From: Candidatus Effluviviaceae Genus I sp.
GTDB lineage: Bacteria; Joyebacterota; Joyebacteria; Joyebacterales; Joyebacteraceae
Direction: 5' to 3'
Assembly (NCBI GenBank): GCA_016867725.1
Contig: VGIX01000023.1
Location: 1-30,233, forward strand
Length of the DNA: 30,233 nucleotides
Shown here: piece after piece, positions 29,227-30,233 of the stretch
How positions within the stretch are numbered: the stretch's first letter is position 1
Layout: each line of letters begins with the position of its first letter
The notes under the pieces: model-generated
Told to the model about the DNA's origin: nothing
Seen by the model: only the letters and a program-made list of their open reading frames with translations
Database searches by the model: none
Program-made: the position numbers and the translations under genes

Positions 29227-30233
29227 ATGAAGATCCTCGTGGTGGGGGGCGGGGGCCGGGAGCACGCCCTTGTCTGGAAGATCCGCCAGAGCGCGCTCGC
29301 CCGCGAGGTCGTCGCGGCGCCCGGCAATGCCGGGATCGCTTCCCTGGCCCGCTGCGTGCCCCTGTCGGCGGACGACGTGAGCGGGCTTGCGCGCTTCGCC
29401 GTGGAGGAGCGCTTCGACCTCGTGGTCGTGGGTCCCGAGGCGCCTCTCACGCTCGGGCTTGCCGACCGGCTCGAGGCGGCGCGCGTGACCGTCTTCGGTC
29501 CCTCGCGCGCGGCGGCGCAGCTTGAGGGCAGCAAGTGGTTCGCGAAGGACCTCATGCTGCGGGGCGGCATCCCGACCGCGCAGGCGTGGGTCGCGTCGAA
29601 CCGCGACGAGGCGCTGGGCCGCGCGAGGGAGATCGGTCTGCCGGTCGTGGTCAAGGCCGACGGTCTTGCCGCCGGGAAGGGCGTGGTCATCGCCCGTGAC
29701 GCGCGGGAGCTTGAGACCGCGGTCGACGACGCGCTCGTCCGCGGTGTCTTCGGGCCCTCGGGCGAACGGGTCGTCATCGAGGAGTTCCTCGAGGGGGAGG
29801 AAGCCTCCGTGCTGGCGTTCGTGGACGGCCGCCGCTCCGCGCTGCTCGTCCCGTCGCAGGACCACAAGCGGGCGCACGACGGTGACGAGGGGCCGAACAC
29901 CGGCGGCATGGGGGCGTACGCGCCCGCCGCTGTGCTCGGCGCGGAGGCCCTCGCGGACGTGCAGCGCCGCGTCATCGACAGGGCCGTCGCGACCCTCGAG
30001 GAACATCACGGCATCGTGTACCGCGGCGTCCTCTACGCAGGTCTCATGCTGACGGCCGGCGGCATCAGGGTCCTGGAGTTCAACTGCCGCTTCGGCGACC
30101 CGGAGACGCAGGCGGTGCTCCCGCTTCTGGACGCAGACATCGTGGAGATCATGATCGCGACGGCTCGAGGCGAACTCGCTCCGTCGTCGGTCGGCGCGCG
30201 CCCCGGCGCCGCAGCCTGCGTCGTGATGGCATC
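29227..30233 (+). CDS. purD: Phosphoribosylamine-glycine ligase PurD (3' end outside window)
   Basis: ATG 29227 opens a frame that runs to the window end without a stop; about 335 of the usual ~425 residues are visible. AGAGGA lies just upstream of the start. The N-terminus M-K-I-L-V-V-G-G-G-G-R-E-H-A-L is the PurD signature; the ATP-grasp region follows with G-S-K-W-F-A-K, then V-V-V-K-A-D-G-L-A-A-G-K-G-V-V, and Q-D-H-K-R-A-H-D-G-D-E-G-P-N-T-G-G-M-G. The metal/ATP site L-E-F-N-C-R-F-G-D-P-E-T-Q is intact (most homologs have N-V-R). The enzyme joins glycine to phosphoribosylamine in the second step of purine synthesis. It shows no functional link to the exported proteins upstream. Confidence 0.97.
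   Translation, partial: MKILVVGGGGREHALVWKIRQSALAREVVAAPGNAGIASLARCVPLSADDVSGLARFAVEERFDLVVVGPEAPLTLGLADRLEAARVTVFGPSRAAAQLEGSKWFAKDLMLRGGIPTAQAWVASNRDEALGRAREIGLPVVVKADGLAAGKGVVIARDARELETAVDDALVRGVFGPSGERVVIEEFLEGEEASVLAFVDGRRSALLVPSQDHKRAHDGDEGPNTGGMGAYAPAAVLGAEALADVQRRVIDRAVATLEEHHGIVYRGVLYAGLMLTAGGIRVLEFNCRFGDPETQAVLPLLDADIVEIMIATARGELAPSSVGARPGAAACVVMA

Overview
The window is GC-rich (about two thirds G+C or more by eye) and densely packed with genes. The content is that of a Gram-negative, diderm bacterium: PorV/FadL-like outer-membrane barrels, several lipoproteins, MurJ, and a very large secreted protein ending in a FlgD-like Ig domain. That set, plus a DUF6588 protein, points to the FCB side of the tree or one of its uncultured high-GC candidate phyla (Eisenbacteria/Krumholzibacteria/Latescibacteria type). 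This assignment is inference; the window has no rRNA or marker that settles it. No CRISPR array, insertion sequence, phage gene or origin was seen.

Layout. 1-2220: the TldD (5' truncated)/TldE protease pair. 2309-3876 (minus): a DUF6588 protein and a lipoprotein. 4160-7213 (plus): a ParA ATPase fused to a CBM48-type glycan-binding domain, a divergent MinD-like ATPase, and an unknown protein with a possible degenerate nuclease-like fold. 7273-7851 (minus): a lone ECF-like sigma factor with its own U-tract terminator. 8134-10761 (plus): a coiled-coil lipoprotein, a transglutaminase-like protein, a lipoprotein and a 39-residue Lys-rich miniprotein. 10858-11971 (minus): a lipoprotein and a small beta-barrel protein. 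12257-12820: an XRE-cupin regulator. 12871-20317 (minus): a three-gene surface operon (FadL/PorV-like barrel, 1,675-aa stalk protein with about 12 Ig-like repeats, PorV-like barrel). 20534-23158: murJ and galE. 23245-23448: tRNA-Phe and tRNA-Thr. 23667-29162: three exported proteins interleaved with an ECF sigma/anti-sigma pair. 29227-end: purD (3' truncated).

The most striking signal is at the right end. The three exported proteins (23667-24494, 24654-26363, 27942-29162) have unrelated bodies, yet each stops at the same ten-residue tail, [ST]-W-G-[TR]-[IV]-K-[AST]-L-Y-R. The codons of the tail differ between the genes, so the conservation is at protein level. I do not recognise it as a described sorting signal, and it lacks the hydrophobic segment of sortase or exosortase tails. 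It looks like a short C-terminal targeting or processing tag. The ECF sigma/anti-sigma operon in the middle of this cluster is a natural candidate regulator.

A second theme is starch/glycogen-binding-type beta-sandwich modules outside enzymes: one at the C-terminus of the ParA protein in the cytoplasm, and several in two of the exported tagged proteins, none with a catalytic domain. Many transcription units are preceded by a readable housekeeping promoter (TTGAC-type -35, 17-18 bp spacer, TAnnnT-type -10), and most units end in long GC-rich hairpins, so transcription boundaries can be drawn from sequence with fair confidence.
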